Shown here piece after piece: positions 1-7,206 of a stretch of DNA of 23,227 nucleotides (the stretch's first letter is position 1; the number at the start of each line of letters is the position of its first letter). The DNA is from Pseudomonadota bacterium. Its GTDB lineage: Bacteria > Pseudomonadota > Alphaproteobacteria > Rhizobiales > Devosiaceae. The DNA lies in NCBI GenBank assembly GCA_023431205.1, contig JAEYXQ010000005.1, positions 1 to 23,227 of the forward strand, read 5' to 3'. The position numbers and the translations under genes were made by a program. The notes beneath the pieces were generated by a model. It was not told the DNA's origin. It did not search any database and was given only the letters and a program-made list of their open reading frames with translations.

Positions 1-59
1 CCATCGCGTCGTCCACTGACTATGACAGGGCCATCCAGAAGGGTGGGGCAGTTATCCGC

Positions 60-2435
60 ATGAGCGAGCTCGACGACTTCAAGGCGACCTATTTCGACGA
101 ATGCTCGGAACTGCTCACCGAACTGGAAGAGCAGTTCTCGGCCATCGAGGAAGGCGAGCGCGACGCCGACCGGCTGAATGCCGTGTTCCGGGCGATCCAC
201 TCGATCAAGGGCGGCGCCGGGGCCTTCGGCTTCTCGGCGCTGGTGGGGTTTGCCCATGCCTATGAGACGCTGCTCGACTATGTGCGCGACGGCCGGGTGG
301 AGATGAGCGACGACGTGGTGGCGCTGTGCATCCGCGCCAACGACATCGTTGCCGACCATGTGAAGGCGGCGCAGGACGACGTGGCGCTGCCGGCCGACTA
401 CGGCCAGGAAGAAAAGGCCCGCTTCGATGCGCTGGCGCGCGGGGAATCCGCTGCGGCCGGTGACGACGAGGAAGGCGGCGACCCGCTCGAGGAATTCGAC
501 ATCGACTTCACCCCGGTTCGGGTCGAGCTCGAGGCCGCCGCCGAAGACGAGGGCGCACTCGAGGTCGAGGACGCTTTCGAGGCGCCGCCGCTGCAGGGCG
601 AGGACGGGCACTGGGAAATCCGCTTCGTGCCGCATCGGGCGCTTTATGCCCGCGCCAACGATCCGCTGCTGCTGTTCCGCGAACTCGCGGCGCTGGGCGA
701 GCTGCATGTGCGGGCGGTGTTGTCGGACATTCCGCCGCTCTCGGACTTCGAGCCGTTCGCGGTCTACTGCAGCTGGGAAATCACCTTGGTGTCGCCGGAT
801 GTTACCGAGGCGGCGATCCGCGAAGTGTTCGAGTTCGTCGATGGCGACTGCGATATCACCATCACCGCGCTCGGCGCGGGTGCTGCTGCACCGGCGCCGC
901 GCTTGGCCGCAGCGGCAACCGCCCCGCTGATGGCGGACGTCGAGGCCCCCGAGTTCGATGTGGCGAGCCTGCTTGCCCTGTCGGAAGAGGAAGTGGCGGC
1001 TGCTGAAGAGCGGAAGCCGGTCGATGATCCGCTGATCCGTGAGGAGGCCCCCAAGCCCGCGAGCCCGGTGGCCGAACCCGAACAGGATACCTTCGAGGAG
1101 CCGCCGGGGCTGAGCTTTGCCGAGCTTGCGGCCACCATTGCACCACCTGCCAGTGTCGCCCGCCAGGCGCCGGAACCCAGTGCGCCGGCAGCTCCGGTCG
1201 CCAAGGTGGCGGTGTCGGCGGCTGCGGAGGGCGAGGAGCACGAGCGGCGCAGTCAGGGCGTTCAGTCCATCCGTGTCGATCTCGACAAGGTCGACCGCGT
1301 CGTCAACATGGTCGGGGAACTGGTGATCACCCAGTCCATGCTGACTCAGCAGATGGATGAAACGCTGCGCGCCCGCTACACCGAACTGGTGCGCGGCCTC
1401 GAAGTGCTGGCGCAGACGACGCGCGGGCTGCAGGATTCGGTGATGGCCATCCGCGCCCAGCCGGTGAAGTCGGTGTTCAGCCGCATGCCGCGCCTGGTGC
1501 GGGAACTGGCACAGAAGACCGGCAAGAAGATCAAGCTCGAGACCATCGGCGAGAACACCGAGATCGACAAGACGGTGATCGAGCAGTTGAGCGACCCGCT
1601 CACCCACATGATCCGCAACTCGGCCGACCACGGCATCGAGTCGCCGGAGCGTCGCCTCGCCTCGGGCAAGTCCGAGACCGGCACCATCCGCCTGTCGGCG
1701 GAGCAGGCCGGCGGCAACATTCTGATCGTGGTGGAAGACGATGGCGGTGGCATCAACCGCGAGCGCGTGCTGCAGGTGGCCCGCAACAAGGGCATCGTTG
1801 CCGCCGATCAGCAGCCGACGGACGAGCAGATCGACCAGCTGATCTTCGCCCCCGGCTTCTCGACTGCGTCGGAAGTCAGCGACATTTCCGGTCGCGGCGT
1901 CGGCATGGACGTGGTGCTCTCCAACATCAAGAAGATCGGCGGATCGGTGCATGTCCGGTCCTGGACGGGCCGGGGCACGCGGATGACGCTGCGGCTGCCG
2001 CTGACGCTCGCCGTGCTCGACGTGATGCTGGTCAAGGTCGGAGCCGGCCCCTATGTGGTGCCGCTCTCCTCGATCGTGGAAACCATGCAGTGCTCGCGCG
2101 CCAGCTTCGAGCGCGTGCCGTCCGGCGGACGGGTGCTGCAGGTGCGGGGGGAATATGTGCAGGTGATCGACCTGGCCGAGCGCTTCGGCCTGCCGACCGA
2201 CCTGCCGGCGGACGATCGCTTCGTGGTTCTGTGCGAGACGGAAGGCAGCCAGAAGCTGGCGCTGATCGTCGACGACATCATCGGCCAGCAGCAGGTCGTG
2301 ATCAAATCGCTGGAAGAAAACTTCGAACGCGTGGACGGCATCGCCGGCGGCACGATCCTGGGCGACGGCAATGTCGCGCTGATCGTGGACGTGCAGGGAT
2401 TGAGAACCACCCAGCTTCACAAGAACGCCGCGTGA
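60..2435 (+). CDS. cheA: Chemotaxis histidine kinase CheA
   Basis: CheA is the cytoplasmic kinase of the receptor array; it autophosphorylates and passes phosphate to CheY and CheB. The 791-residue product shows the standard layout. The P1 phosphotransfer domain has the HSIKGGAGAFGF motif with the phospho-accepting His47. A regulatory P2-like domain starts near Trp185 and ends near residue 275. A Pro/Ala-rich linker follows to about 400. The P3 dimerisation helices begin near residue 403 (VDRVVNMVGELV). The ATPase domain has an N-box with Asn520 in HMIRNSADHGIE, a DDGGGI box, and GRGVGMD at 611-617. The C-terminal P5 domain is CheW-like. No key residue is missing. The ATG at 60 has only a weak purine stretch (GGTGGGG) upstream. 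cheW follows 52 bp downstream, so the two are probably co-transcribed. Confidence 0.97.
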   Translation: MSELDDFKATYFDECSELLTELEEQFSAIEEGERDADRLNAVFRAIHSIKGGAGAFGFSALVGFAHAYETLLDYVRDGRVEMSDDVVALCIRANDIVADHVKAAQDDVALPADYGQEEKARFDALARGESAAAGDDEEGGDPLEEFDIDFTPVRVELEAAAEDEGALEVEDAFEAPPLQGEDGHWEIRFVPHRALYARANDPLLLFRELAALGELHVRAVLSDIPPLSDFEPFAVYCSWEITLVSPDVTEAAIREVFEFVDGDCDITITALGAGAAAPAPRLAAAATAPLMADVEAPEFDVASLLALSEEEVAAAEERKPVDDPLIREEAPKPASPVAEPEQDTFEEPPGLSFAELAATIAPPASVARQAPEPSAPAAPVAKVAVSAAAEGEEHERRSQGVQSIRVDLDKVDRVVNMVGELVITQSMLTQQMDETLRARYTELVRGLEVLAQTTRGLQDSVMAIRAQPVKSVFSRMPRLVRELAQKTGKKIKLETIGENTEIDKTVIEQLSDPLTHMIRNSADHGIESPERRLASGKSETGTIRLSAEQAGGNILIVVEDDGGGINRERVLQVARNKGIVAADQQPTDEQIDQLIFAPGFSTASEVSDISGRGVGMDVVLSNIKKIGGSVHVRSWTGRGTRMTLRLPLTLAVLDVMLVKVGAGPYVVPLSSIVETMQCSRASFERVPSGGRVLQVRGEYVQVIDLAERFGLPTDLPADDRFVVLCETEGSQKLALIVDDIIGQQQVVIKSLEENFERVDGIAGGTILGDGNVALIVDVQGLRTTQLHKNAA

Positions 2436-2487
2436 GCGGAGCCTGGTAAATTGCGTTGCCGGACAGAAGACCGGCAGAAAGGCCACG

Positions 2488-2982
2488 ATGCAAATGGAAG
2501 CCCTGAACCTGCGGGACGACCTTTCCGACAAGACTGCCGTAGCGGGCCAGAACTCGCTGCAGCTGATCGCCTTTTCGATCGGTGAGCAGACCTACGGCGT
2601 CGAGATCACCACGGTGCGCGAAATCCGGGCCTGGAACGGAGCCACGCCGCTGCCGAACACGCGCGAATTCGTGCGCGGCGTGATCAACCTGCGCGGCACC
2701 ATCGTGCCGATCTTCGACCTCAGGGCCCGGTTCGGGGATGGCCTGACCTCGCCAACCAAGAACCATGTCGTGGTGGTGATGAGCGTCGGCGACAAGTGGA
2801 TCGGGATACTGGTCGATGCGGTGAGCGACATCCTCACCGTCTCCAAGGATGACATCCACAACGTGCCGGAAGGCAATTCCATCGACACTGAACTGCTCAA
2901 CGGCATCGTCACCCATGACAGCCGGATGGTGGGCCTGATCGACCTCCACGCGGTGGTCTCCGGCGCCCGCATGGACAACTAA
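2488..2982 (+). CDS. cheW: Chemotaxis coupling protein CheW
   Basis: CheW is the adaptor that links chemoreceptor tips to CheA in the membrane-associated array. The 164-residue protein is a single CheW domain. Typical blocks are visible: LIAFSIGEQTYGVEITTVREI near the N-terminus, FVRGVINLRGTIVPIFDLRARFG in the middle, and IGILVDAVSDILTV further on. Length is normal for the family. An AAAGG stretch lies just upstream of the ATG; a second in-frame ATG two codons later (2494) is an equally possible start. The gene follows cheA closely and is followed within 14 bases by a strong hairpin, so cheA-cheW may form a transcript segment separable from the genes downstream. Confidence 0.96.
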   Translation: MQMEALNLRDDLSDKTAVAGQNSLQLIAFSIGEQTYGVEITTVREIRAWNGATPLPNTREFVRGVINLRGTIVPIFDLRARFGDGLTSPTKNHVVVVMSVGDKWIGILVDAVSDILTVSKDDIHNVPEGNSIDTELLNGIVTHDSRMVGLIDLHAVVSGARMDN

Positions 2983-2995
2983 GGCACTGCCTGGA

Positions 2996-3020
2996 GCAGT
3001 CTCCGGCCCCCGGGGACTGC
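2996..3020 (+). terminator. Hairpin after cheW (possible weak terminator or mRNA stabiliser)
   Basis: The arms GCAGTCTCCGG (2996-3006) and CCGGGGACTGC (3010-3020) pair over 11 positions, with one G-T wobble and a CCC loop. The stem begins 13 bases after the cheW stop codon. The following bases are CGCTATCTTTCC, so there is no proper T-run. The element may be a partial terminator, a processing or stabilising hairpin, or both. Confidence 0.45.
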
Positions 3021-3156
3021 CGCTATCTTTCCCGGCGCTCATGTGGTAGTCTGTTCTGACTAGCGGGCCTGCGCTGCCCGTCGTTCATTTGCACCCTGTG
3101 TTCCTGTTCGGATCGATCCACTCCACACCGGAGCGGTTGCGCGAAGGACCGTGGCC

Positions 3157-3561
3157 GTGCACGCACTTGCCCATATCGACTCCATCCTCATCATAGAGGA
3201 CGAGTATTTCATCGCTTCCGAACTCGGCGAGTTCTTCACCAGCCACGGCGCTGCCGGGGTGGTCGTCGCACCAGGCGTCGCGCAGTGCCTCGAACTGCTG
3301 GAACGCCATGCGGTGGACTTCGCCACGGTCGACATCAGCCTCAGCGACGGCTGGTGCGAGGAACTGGTGGAGGAACTGGTCGCCCGGTCCACCCCCTTCG
3401 TCTATGTCAGCGGCTATGCCCCTGACGACCGGCCGGGGCTGCCGCGCGCAGCCTGGATCCGCAAACCGGTCAATGAGCGAGAGTTGCTGGAGGCGATCCT
3501 GGCGGCTCGTCCGGCCAGGACAGATTCTGTCGACAGGAACGATTCCTCGCCGGCGCTCTGA
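3157..3561 (+). CDS. Single-domain response regulator, receiver only (not CheY-type)
   Basis: This is a stand-alone receiver domain of about 134 residues. The acidic pair Glu14-Asp15 (LIIEDEYF), the phospho-acceptor Asp59 (VDISLSDG), the switch residue Ser85 (YVSGY) and the invariant Lys103 (IRKPV) are all present, so it should be phosphorylatable. There is no output domain. I chose the GTG at 3157 because AAGGA at 3144-3148 lies 8 bases upstream; the GTG at 3151 would leave only 2 bases. The pattern EDEYFIASEL...DISL...FVYVSGY resembles receivers associated with HWE-family kinases or LovR more than CheY. It could be a phosphate sink for CheA or a link to another pathway. Function is inferred from context only. 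It converges on the CheT-like gene with only 4 bp between the two stop codons. Confidence 0.85.
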   Translation: MHALAHIDSILIIEDEYFIASELGEFFTSHGAAGVVVAPGVAQCLELLERHAVDFATVDISLSDGWCEELVEELVARSTPFVYVSGYAPDDRPGLPRAAWIRKPVNERELLEAILAARPARTDSVDRNDSSPAL

Positions 3562-3565
3562 AGCT

Positions 3566-3922
3566 TCAGAACAGCTCGACTTCGCCGTGGCTGGGGTGAA
3601 CCGTAGCGACGCCCGACAGGGCGGGGACGCGGAGCTCGTCGAGGGTCAGGCCGGACCAGATCTCTTCATAATCGGCCACCGAGGCCGATGCGGGAAGCAG
3701 CGCGAACTGGCGGACGGCCAGGGCCATGTTGCGACACCGCTGTTCGATCCGATCCTGCCCCTGGATGGCGGTGATGATGATCTGGACGGCGTCGCGGATG
3801 GCAGGATTGCTGACGAGATCATCGTCGCCGAGAATGTCCAATGCCTCGGTGATCCCCTCCAGCATGGAGGACGACTGGCGCGCCGTCTCGTCCAATTCCT
3901 TCGCCAGTTTCTGCAAAGACAT
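3566..3922 (-). CDS. Candidate CheT/CheZ-like chemotaxis phosphatase (DxxxQ protein)
   Basis: This is a small, probably all-helical protein of 118 residues. It contains IQGQDRIEQRCRNM, in which Asp57-x-x-x-Gln61 matches the DxxxQ catalytic motif of CheY-P phosphatases (DLTGQ in E. coli CheZ). From memory, Sinorhizobium meliloti CheT is a small che-cluster protein reported with the same kind of motif, so a CheT-like role in signal termination is plausible. The C-terminus ends in EVELF, nearly the same as the CheD tail DIELF. I chose the ATG at 3922 because GGGA lies 8 bases upstream; an in-frame GTG at 3952 would add 10 residues. The gene lies on the minus strand inside the che cluster, divergent from cheD and convergent with the receiver gene. 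No other CheZ is seen in the window. Assignment rests on motif, size and context, not on alignment. Confidence 0.6.
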   Translation of the reverse strand: MSLQKLAKELDETARQSSSMLEGITEALDILGDDDLVSNPAIRDAVQIIITAIQGQDRIEQRCRNMALAVRQFALLPASASVADYEEIWSGLTLDELRVPALSGVATVHPSHGEVELF

Positions 3923-4006
3923 AGATGCTATCCCGAGCCCCAACGAAGGCACTCTAGCCCGCTAATCCTAAGGGTCTATTTCCAGCCCTCCGCGCGCCGC
4001 GGCGTG

Positions 4007-4023
4007 GTTAGCGATTGGCTAAC
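4007..4023. promoter_or_regulatory. Inverted repeat in the divergent che promoter region
   Basis: GTTAGC (4007-4012) and GCTAAC (4018-4023) form a perfect 6-bp inverted repeat around GATTG. It lies in the 156-bp gap between the divergent CheT-like gene (start 3922) and cheD (start 4079). Read as TTAG-N7-CTAA, it has the spacing but not the exact half-sites of the CtrA box (TTAA-N7-TTAA). It is a candidate operator for one or both genes. Nothing else in the gap stands out. Confidence 0.35.
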
Positions 4024-4078
4024 GAGTTGCCGGTAGCATCCATGAGACTGGGCGTTCCGGGTACGACAAAGGCGTCAG

Positions 4079-4669
4079 ATGGTTGCGGTGCATTCTCTTC
4101 CCCCCGAATTCGATCGCGGGGTTGTCACCACCGTGCACCAGGGGGACTGCCACGTCGCCCATGAGCCCGACGTCACCTTTTCCACCGTGCTGGGCAGTTG
4201 CATCTCTGCCTGCGTGCGCGATCGGGTGGCCAATGTGGGCGGCATGAACCACTTCCTGCTGGCCGAGCAGTCGGGCTCGGCCCGAGACCGCTACGGGGCC
4301 TCCGCGCGCTATGGCGCCTTCGCCATGGAGCAGTTGATCAACAAGGTGCTGAGCCGGGGCAGCGGCAAGAAGCAGAACCTCGAGATCAAGATTTTCGGCG
4401 GCGGCAAGATCAATTCCGCCCTTGATGACGTCGGGGCCAAGAACATCGAGTTCATCCGGCAGTTCCTGTCGGACGAAGGCTATGTTGCGACCAGCGAGGA
4501 CGTCGGGGGCACCTATGCCCGCCGCGTCCTGTTCAAGCCCCACTCCGGACGTGCCTTCGTGAAACGCCTCGACAGCGACCTCGGCGCCTCGGTGGCACGC
4601 GAGGAAATGGCGCTTGCCCGCCGTCGCGTCATCGCGCCGGTTCCGGTGGACGACATCGAACTGTTCTAG
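4079..4669 (+). CDS. cheD: Chemoreceptor glutamine deamidase CheD
   Basis: CheD deamidates specific glutamines of chemoreceptors to glutamates, creating methylation sites and tuning receptor activity. The 196-residue protein has the family core. Catalytic Cys41 is in STVLGSCIS and His58 in GGMNHFLL; the 17-residue spacing equals that in Thermotoga CheD (Cys27/His44). Ser35 and Thr36 sit where the third catalytic residue is expected. ARYGAFAMEQLI and KIFGGGKI are further family blocks. The ATG at 4079 follows AAAGGCG at a suitable distance. The C-terminus DIELF closely matches that of the minus-strand CheT-like protein. It is the first plus-strand gene after the divergent promoter region and probably leads the cheD-mcp-cheR-cheB unit. 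Confidence 0.95.
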   Translation: MVAVHSLPPEFDRGVVTTVHQGDCHVAHEPDVTFSTVLGSCISACVRDRVANVGGMNHFLLAEQSGSARDRYGASARYGAFAMEQLINKVLSRGSGKKQNLEIKIFGGGKINSALDDVGAKNIEFIRQFLSDEGYVATSEDVGGTYARRVLFKPHSGRAFVKRLDSDLGASVAREEMALARRRVIAPVPVDDIELF

Positions 4670-4748
4670 CGCCGCGCGGGTTCAACTTTCGGCAAGAGCA
4701 ATTAGCCAGACATTGCCGAAGACGGACGCCCGAAACGGTTGGTTAACC

Positions 4749-4820
4749 ATGAGGGTCTACTTTGCCTTCATGTCCTTAGCCCTCGTTGCCAGCATCGGCT
4801 GCGTCCCATGGTCCGCTTGA
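4749..4820 (+). CDS. Possible 23-residue hydrophobic leader peptide overlapping mcp
   Basis: An ATG at 4749 opens a 23-codon frame (MRVYFAFMSLALVASIGC then VPWSA). It is strongly hydrophobic and signal-like, with an imperfect lipobox-like end at SIGC. Its TGA (4818-4820) lies 8 bases inside the mcp frame that starts at the ATG at 4808, so the two frames overlap by 13 bases. The mcp start has no Shine-Dalgarno sequence of its own, so translation of this peptide could deliver ribosomes to it. The peptide also lacks a strong ribosome binding site, so it may simply be chance. Confidence 0.25.
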   Translation: MRVYFAFMSLALVASIGCVPWSA

Positions 4821-6319
4821 ACCAGGCGCTGATCAGCAACGGCATATGGCTCGGCGCCGCTGCGGTGAGCGGCGGCGTGTTCATCGCCTCAGGTCCGGGA
4901 CCGGCATTCCTCACGGTGGCCGGCAGCCTGGTGGGCCTGGCAGTTGCCGGAACCATGGGGCTGGCCTTCATTGCGGAGCGGCAGGAGCAGCAGACGCTTC
5001 TCGACCTGGCGCTGGCTGCGGGGCTCAGCGAGCACCCCGACGAGCCGCTGACGATCGGGGGTATCGTCAGCCGGATGGGGCGACGGCTGGAAAAAGCCCA
5101 TACCTTCAAATCGGCCATCGGTACCCTGCGGTTGCCGGCGGCGGTGATCGATGCTGGCGGGCGGGTGCTTGCGGCCAGTGCGGGGCTGGAACGGCTGGCG
5201 CCTGGGGCGGCAGAGGGCGGAACCCTGGATGGGCTGTTTGGCGCCGGCTATCTCGACGCCGGTGGCGGCGCGCCCGAGGAGGCGCTGGTCACGCTGGGCG
5301 GGCAGCGCTTCCAGGTGCGCCGACATGACCTCGCGGCCTCGCGCTGCCTGATCGAGCTCGAGCCGGCAGGCAGCTATATCGAGGACGACGATCTCGATGC
5401 GCTGGCGTCCGCGATCGGTGCCGGGCAGACGAGCTTCCGCTTCGAACAGGCAGCGGTGCAACGCCAAGAGGCGCTTGACGTCCTCAACAGCGGCATGGCG
5501 CGGCTAGACCAGCACCTTGCCCGCCTGGCGCAGGTGGCAGCGGGTGGCGAGATGCCCGATGCCCTTTCCGGGCCGCTGGGCGAGATCGGCCGCCGGCTTG
5601 CGGACCAGACGCGGGCGCTCGACGACCAGATTGCCGAGGAGCGGACGCTGCGCAGCACGGTGGAGCGGCGGCTGCAACGCGTCGCGCAACTGGTGGAAAC
5701 CTTTGAAGCACGGGCGGCCGAGCTTGCGGCGCTGGTCAGCGACAGCGGTGGCGAGGTGCGGCAGGCCGGCGAGGTGCTTGCCGATGGGGCCGACCGCCTG
5801 CGGCGGGCGACGGTCGGCGGGCGCAAGGCACGCGAACTTGCAGGCGATGCCACCCTGGCGACGGTGCGCGCCGGTACAGCGGTCGGCGCGATCGATGGCA
5901 TCACAGGGCAGATCGACCAGATGGTCGCTGCCATCGAAGATATCTCGTTCCGCACCAACCTCTTGGCGCTGAACGCGGCAGTAGAGGCCGCCCGTGCCGG
6001 GGAGTCGGGCGCCGGGTTTGCGGTGGTGGCCGATGAGGTGCGCCAGCTCGCCCAACTCAGCAATCGTTCTGCCAAGGACATTCGCGCCGCGGTGAGCCAG
6101 GGCCGGGCGCAGGCGGCTGCCGGCCTTGCCGAAACGGAGGGCCTCAAGAAAATGGTGGCCGACCTCGAAGAGCATTTACGCAATCTAAGCAATGAGACCG
6201 ATACGATCGCCATCAGGATCGAAGGCGGGGAAGCTTCGTTGAAGCGCCTCGGCGAGCGGATGGCGGCGCAGGACGCAGCAGCGGCGGATCAACCGGTGCA
6301 ACTGGCACGCGCTTCCTGA
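4808..6319 (+). CDS. Methyl-accepting chemotaxis protein with PAS-like domain and no periplasmic sensor
   Basis: This is a chemoreceptor of 503 residues. Two N-terminal hydrophobic segments (about 11-27 and 33-55) are separated by only a few residues, so almost nothing faces the periplasm. A PAS-like region follows at about 103-185 (LRLPAAVIDAGGRVLAAS), then a long helical region. The conserved signalling tip starts near Glu377 (EDISFRTNLLALNAAVEAARAGE, continuing to GFAVVADEVRQLA). It probably senses a cytoplasmic or membrane-borne cue. There is no C-terminal CheR-docking pentapeptide; the protein ends in QLARAS. The ATG at 4808 is chosen over an upstream TTG at 4739, which would add 23 unconvincing residues. 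No clear ribosome binding site precedes it. cheR starts 38 bp downstream, after a short CCGGC-AGAA-GCCGG hairpin at 6327-6340. Confidence 0.92.
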   Translation: MVRLNQALISNGIWLGAAAVSGGVFIASGPGPAFLTVAGSLVGLAVAGTMGLAFIAERQEQQTLLDLALAAGLSEHPDEPLTIGGIVSRMGRRLEKAHTFKSAIGTLRLPAAVIDAGGRVLAASAGLERLAPGAAEGGTLDGLFGAGYLDAGGGAPEEALVTLGGQRFQVRRHDLAASRCLIELEPAGSYIEDDDLDALASAIGAGQTSFRFEQAAVQRQEALDVLNSGMARLDQHLARLAQVAAGGEMPDALSGPLGEIGRRLADQTRALDDQIAEERTLRSTVERRLQRVAQLVETFEARAAELAALVSDSGGEVRQAGEVLADGADRLRRATVGGRKARELAGDATLATVRAGTAVGAIDGITGQIDQMVAAIEDISFRTNLLALNAAVEAARAGESGAGFAVVADEVRQLAQLSNRSAKDIRAAVSQGRAQAAAGLAETEGLKKMVADLEEHLRNLSNETDTIAIRIEGGEASLKRLGERMAAQDAAAADQPVQLARAS

Positions 6320-6357
6320 ACGCGCCCCGGCAGAAGCCGGCAAACGGGATAGGCAGT

Positions 6358-7206
6358 ATGGAACCGGGAGAAATCTCCCTCAGCGACCGCGAATTCAGTC
6401 GCGTCAAAGCCCGCGTGTACCAAGTCGCCGGCATCTCGTTGAGCGAGGCCAAGCGGACGCTGGTGGTGTCCCGTCTCAGCAAAATCGTACGGGCTCTCGG
6501 GCTGCCGAGCTTCGATGCCTATCTCGACTATCTCGAGCGCGGGGGCACGGCCGAGGACGGGCAGAACTTCGTCAACGCGCTGACCACCAACCTCACGCGC
6601 TTTTACCGCGAAGACCATCATTTCGAGCACTTGCGCTCCTATGTCGGCTCGCTGCTGAGCGAGCGGCCACGGGGCTCGCGGCTGCGCATCTGGTCAGCCG
6701 GCTGTTCGACCGGGCAGGAACCCTTCACCATCGCCATGGACCTGCTGTCGGTCTATCCCGAGCTCAAGCGCTGGGATTTCCGCATCCTGGCCACGGACAT
6801 CGATACGGCGGTGATCGCCAAGGCCGCCAAGGGAACCTACCCCGAGAGCGAACTCAACGGCCTGTCGGCCGAGCGCCAGCGGCTGTTCGAGCGCCCCGGC
6901 GACGGCACCATCCGCATTCCGGCCGAAGCGCGGGAACTGATCTCCTTCAAGCCGCTGAACCTGATCAGCGCCCCGTGGCCGATGAAGGGGCCGTTCGACG
7001 CCATCTTCTGCCGCAACGTGGCGATCTATTTCGACAAGCCCACCCAGGGCGAGGTGTTCGGCCGGCTGGGCCGGATGCTGGCGCCGGAGGGCTTTCTCTA
7101 TATCGGGCACTCCGAAAATCTCGGGTCCGGCGGCGAAGGCTTCCGGCTCGTGGGCAAGACCATCTACCAATCGCGTGAACCCCTTCGCAAACGAGCAGCC
7201 GCATGA
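6358..7206 (+). CDS. cheR: Chemoreceptor methyltransferase CheR
   Basis: CheR transfers methyl groups from S-adenosylmethionine to receptor glutamates during adaptation. The 282-residue protein has an N-terminal helical CheR domain (SLSDREFSRVKARVYQVAGI, NLTRFYRE). The SAM-binding fold follows: motif I WSAGCSTGQEP from Trp112, then LATDIDTAVIAKA and FDAIFCRNVAIYFDK, ending with GHSEN. The loop of the beta-subdomain (RLFERPGDGTIRI) is three residues shorter than the E. coli loop. Length differences here have been linked to whether CheR uses the receptor pentapeptide. A GGGATAGG stretch precedes the ATG. Its stop overlaps the cheB start by 4 bases (ATGA), indicating translational coupling. Confidence 0.97.
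   Translation: MEPGEISLSDREFSRVKARVYQVAGISLSEAKRTLVVSRLSKIVRALGLPSFDAYLDYLERGGTAEDGQNFVNALTTNLTRFYREDHHFEHLRSYVGSLLSERPRGSRLRIWSAGCSTGQEPFTIAMDLLSVYPELKRWDFRILATDIDTAVIAKAAKGTYPESELNGLSAERQRLFERPGDGTIRIPAEARELISFKPLNLISAPWPMKGPFDAIFCRNVAIYFDKPTQGEVFGRLGRMLAPEGFLYIGHSENLGSGGEGFRLVGKTIYQSREPLRKRAAA

Noticed and set aside
22..63. 13-codon frame ending over the cheA start
   Set aside because: It is too short, has no ribosome binding site and no family resemblance; an overlap of this kind is easily chance.
4007..4023. Canonical CtrA box
   Set aside because: The half-sites are TTAG and CTAA instead of TTAA and TTAA. It is kept only as a candidate inverted repeat.
4739..4807. TTG start adding 23 residues to the first mcp
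   Set aside because: The added residues look non-coding, precede the first membrane segment awkwardly, and have no ribosome site. The ATG at 4808 gives a normal receptor N-terminus.
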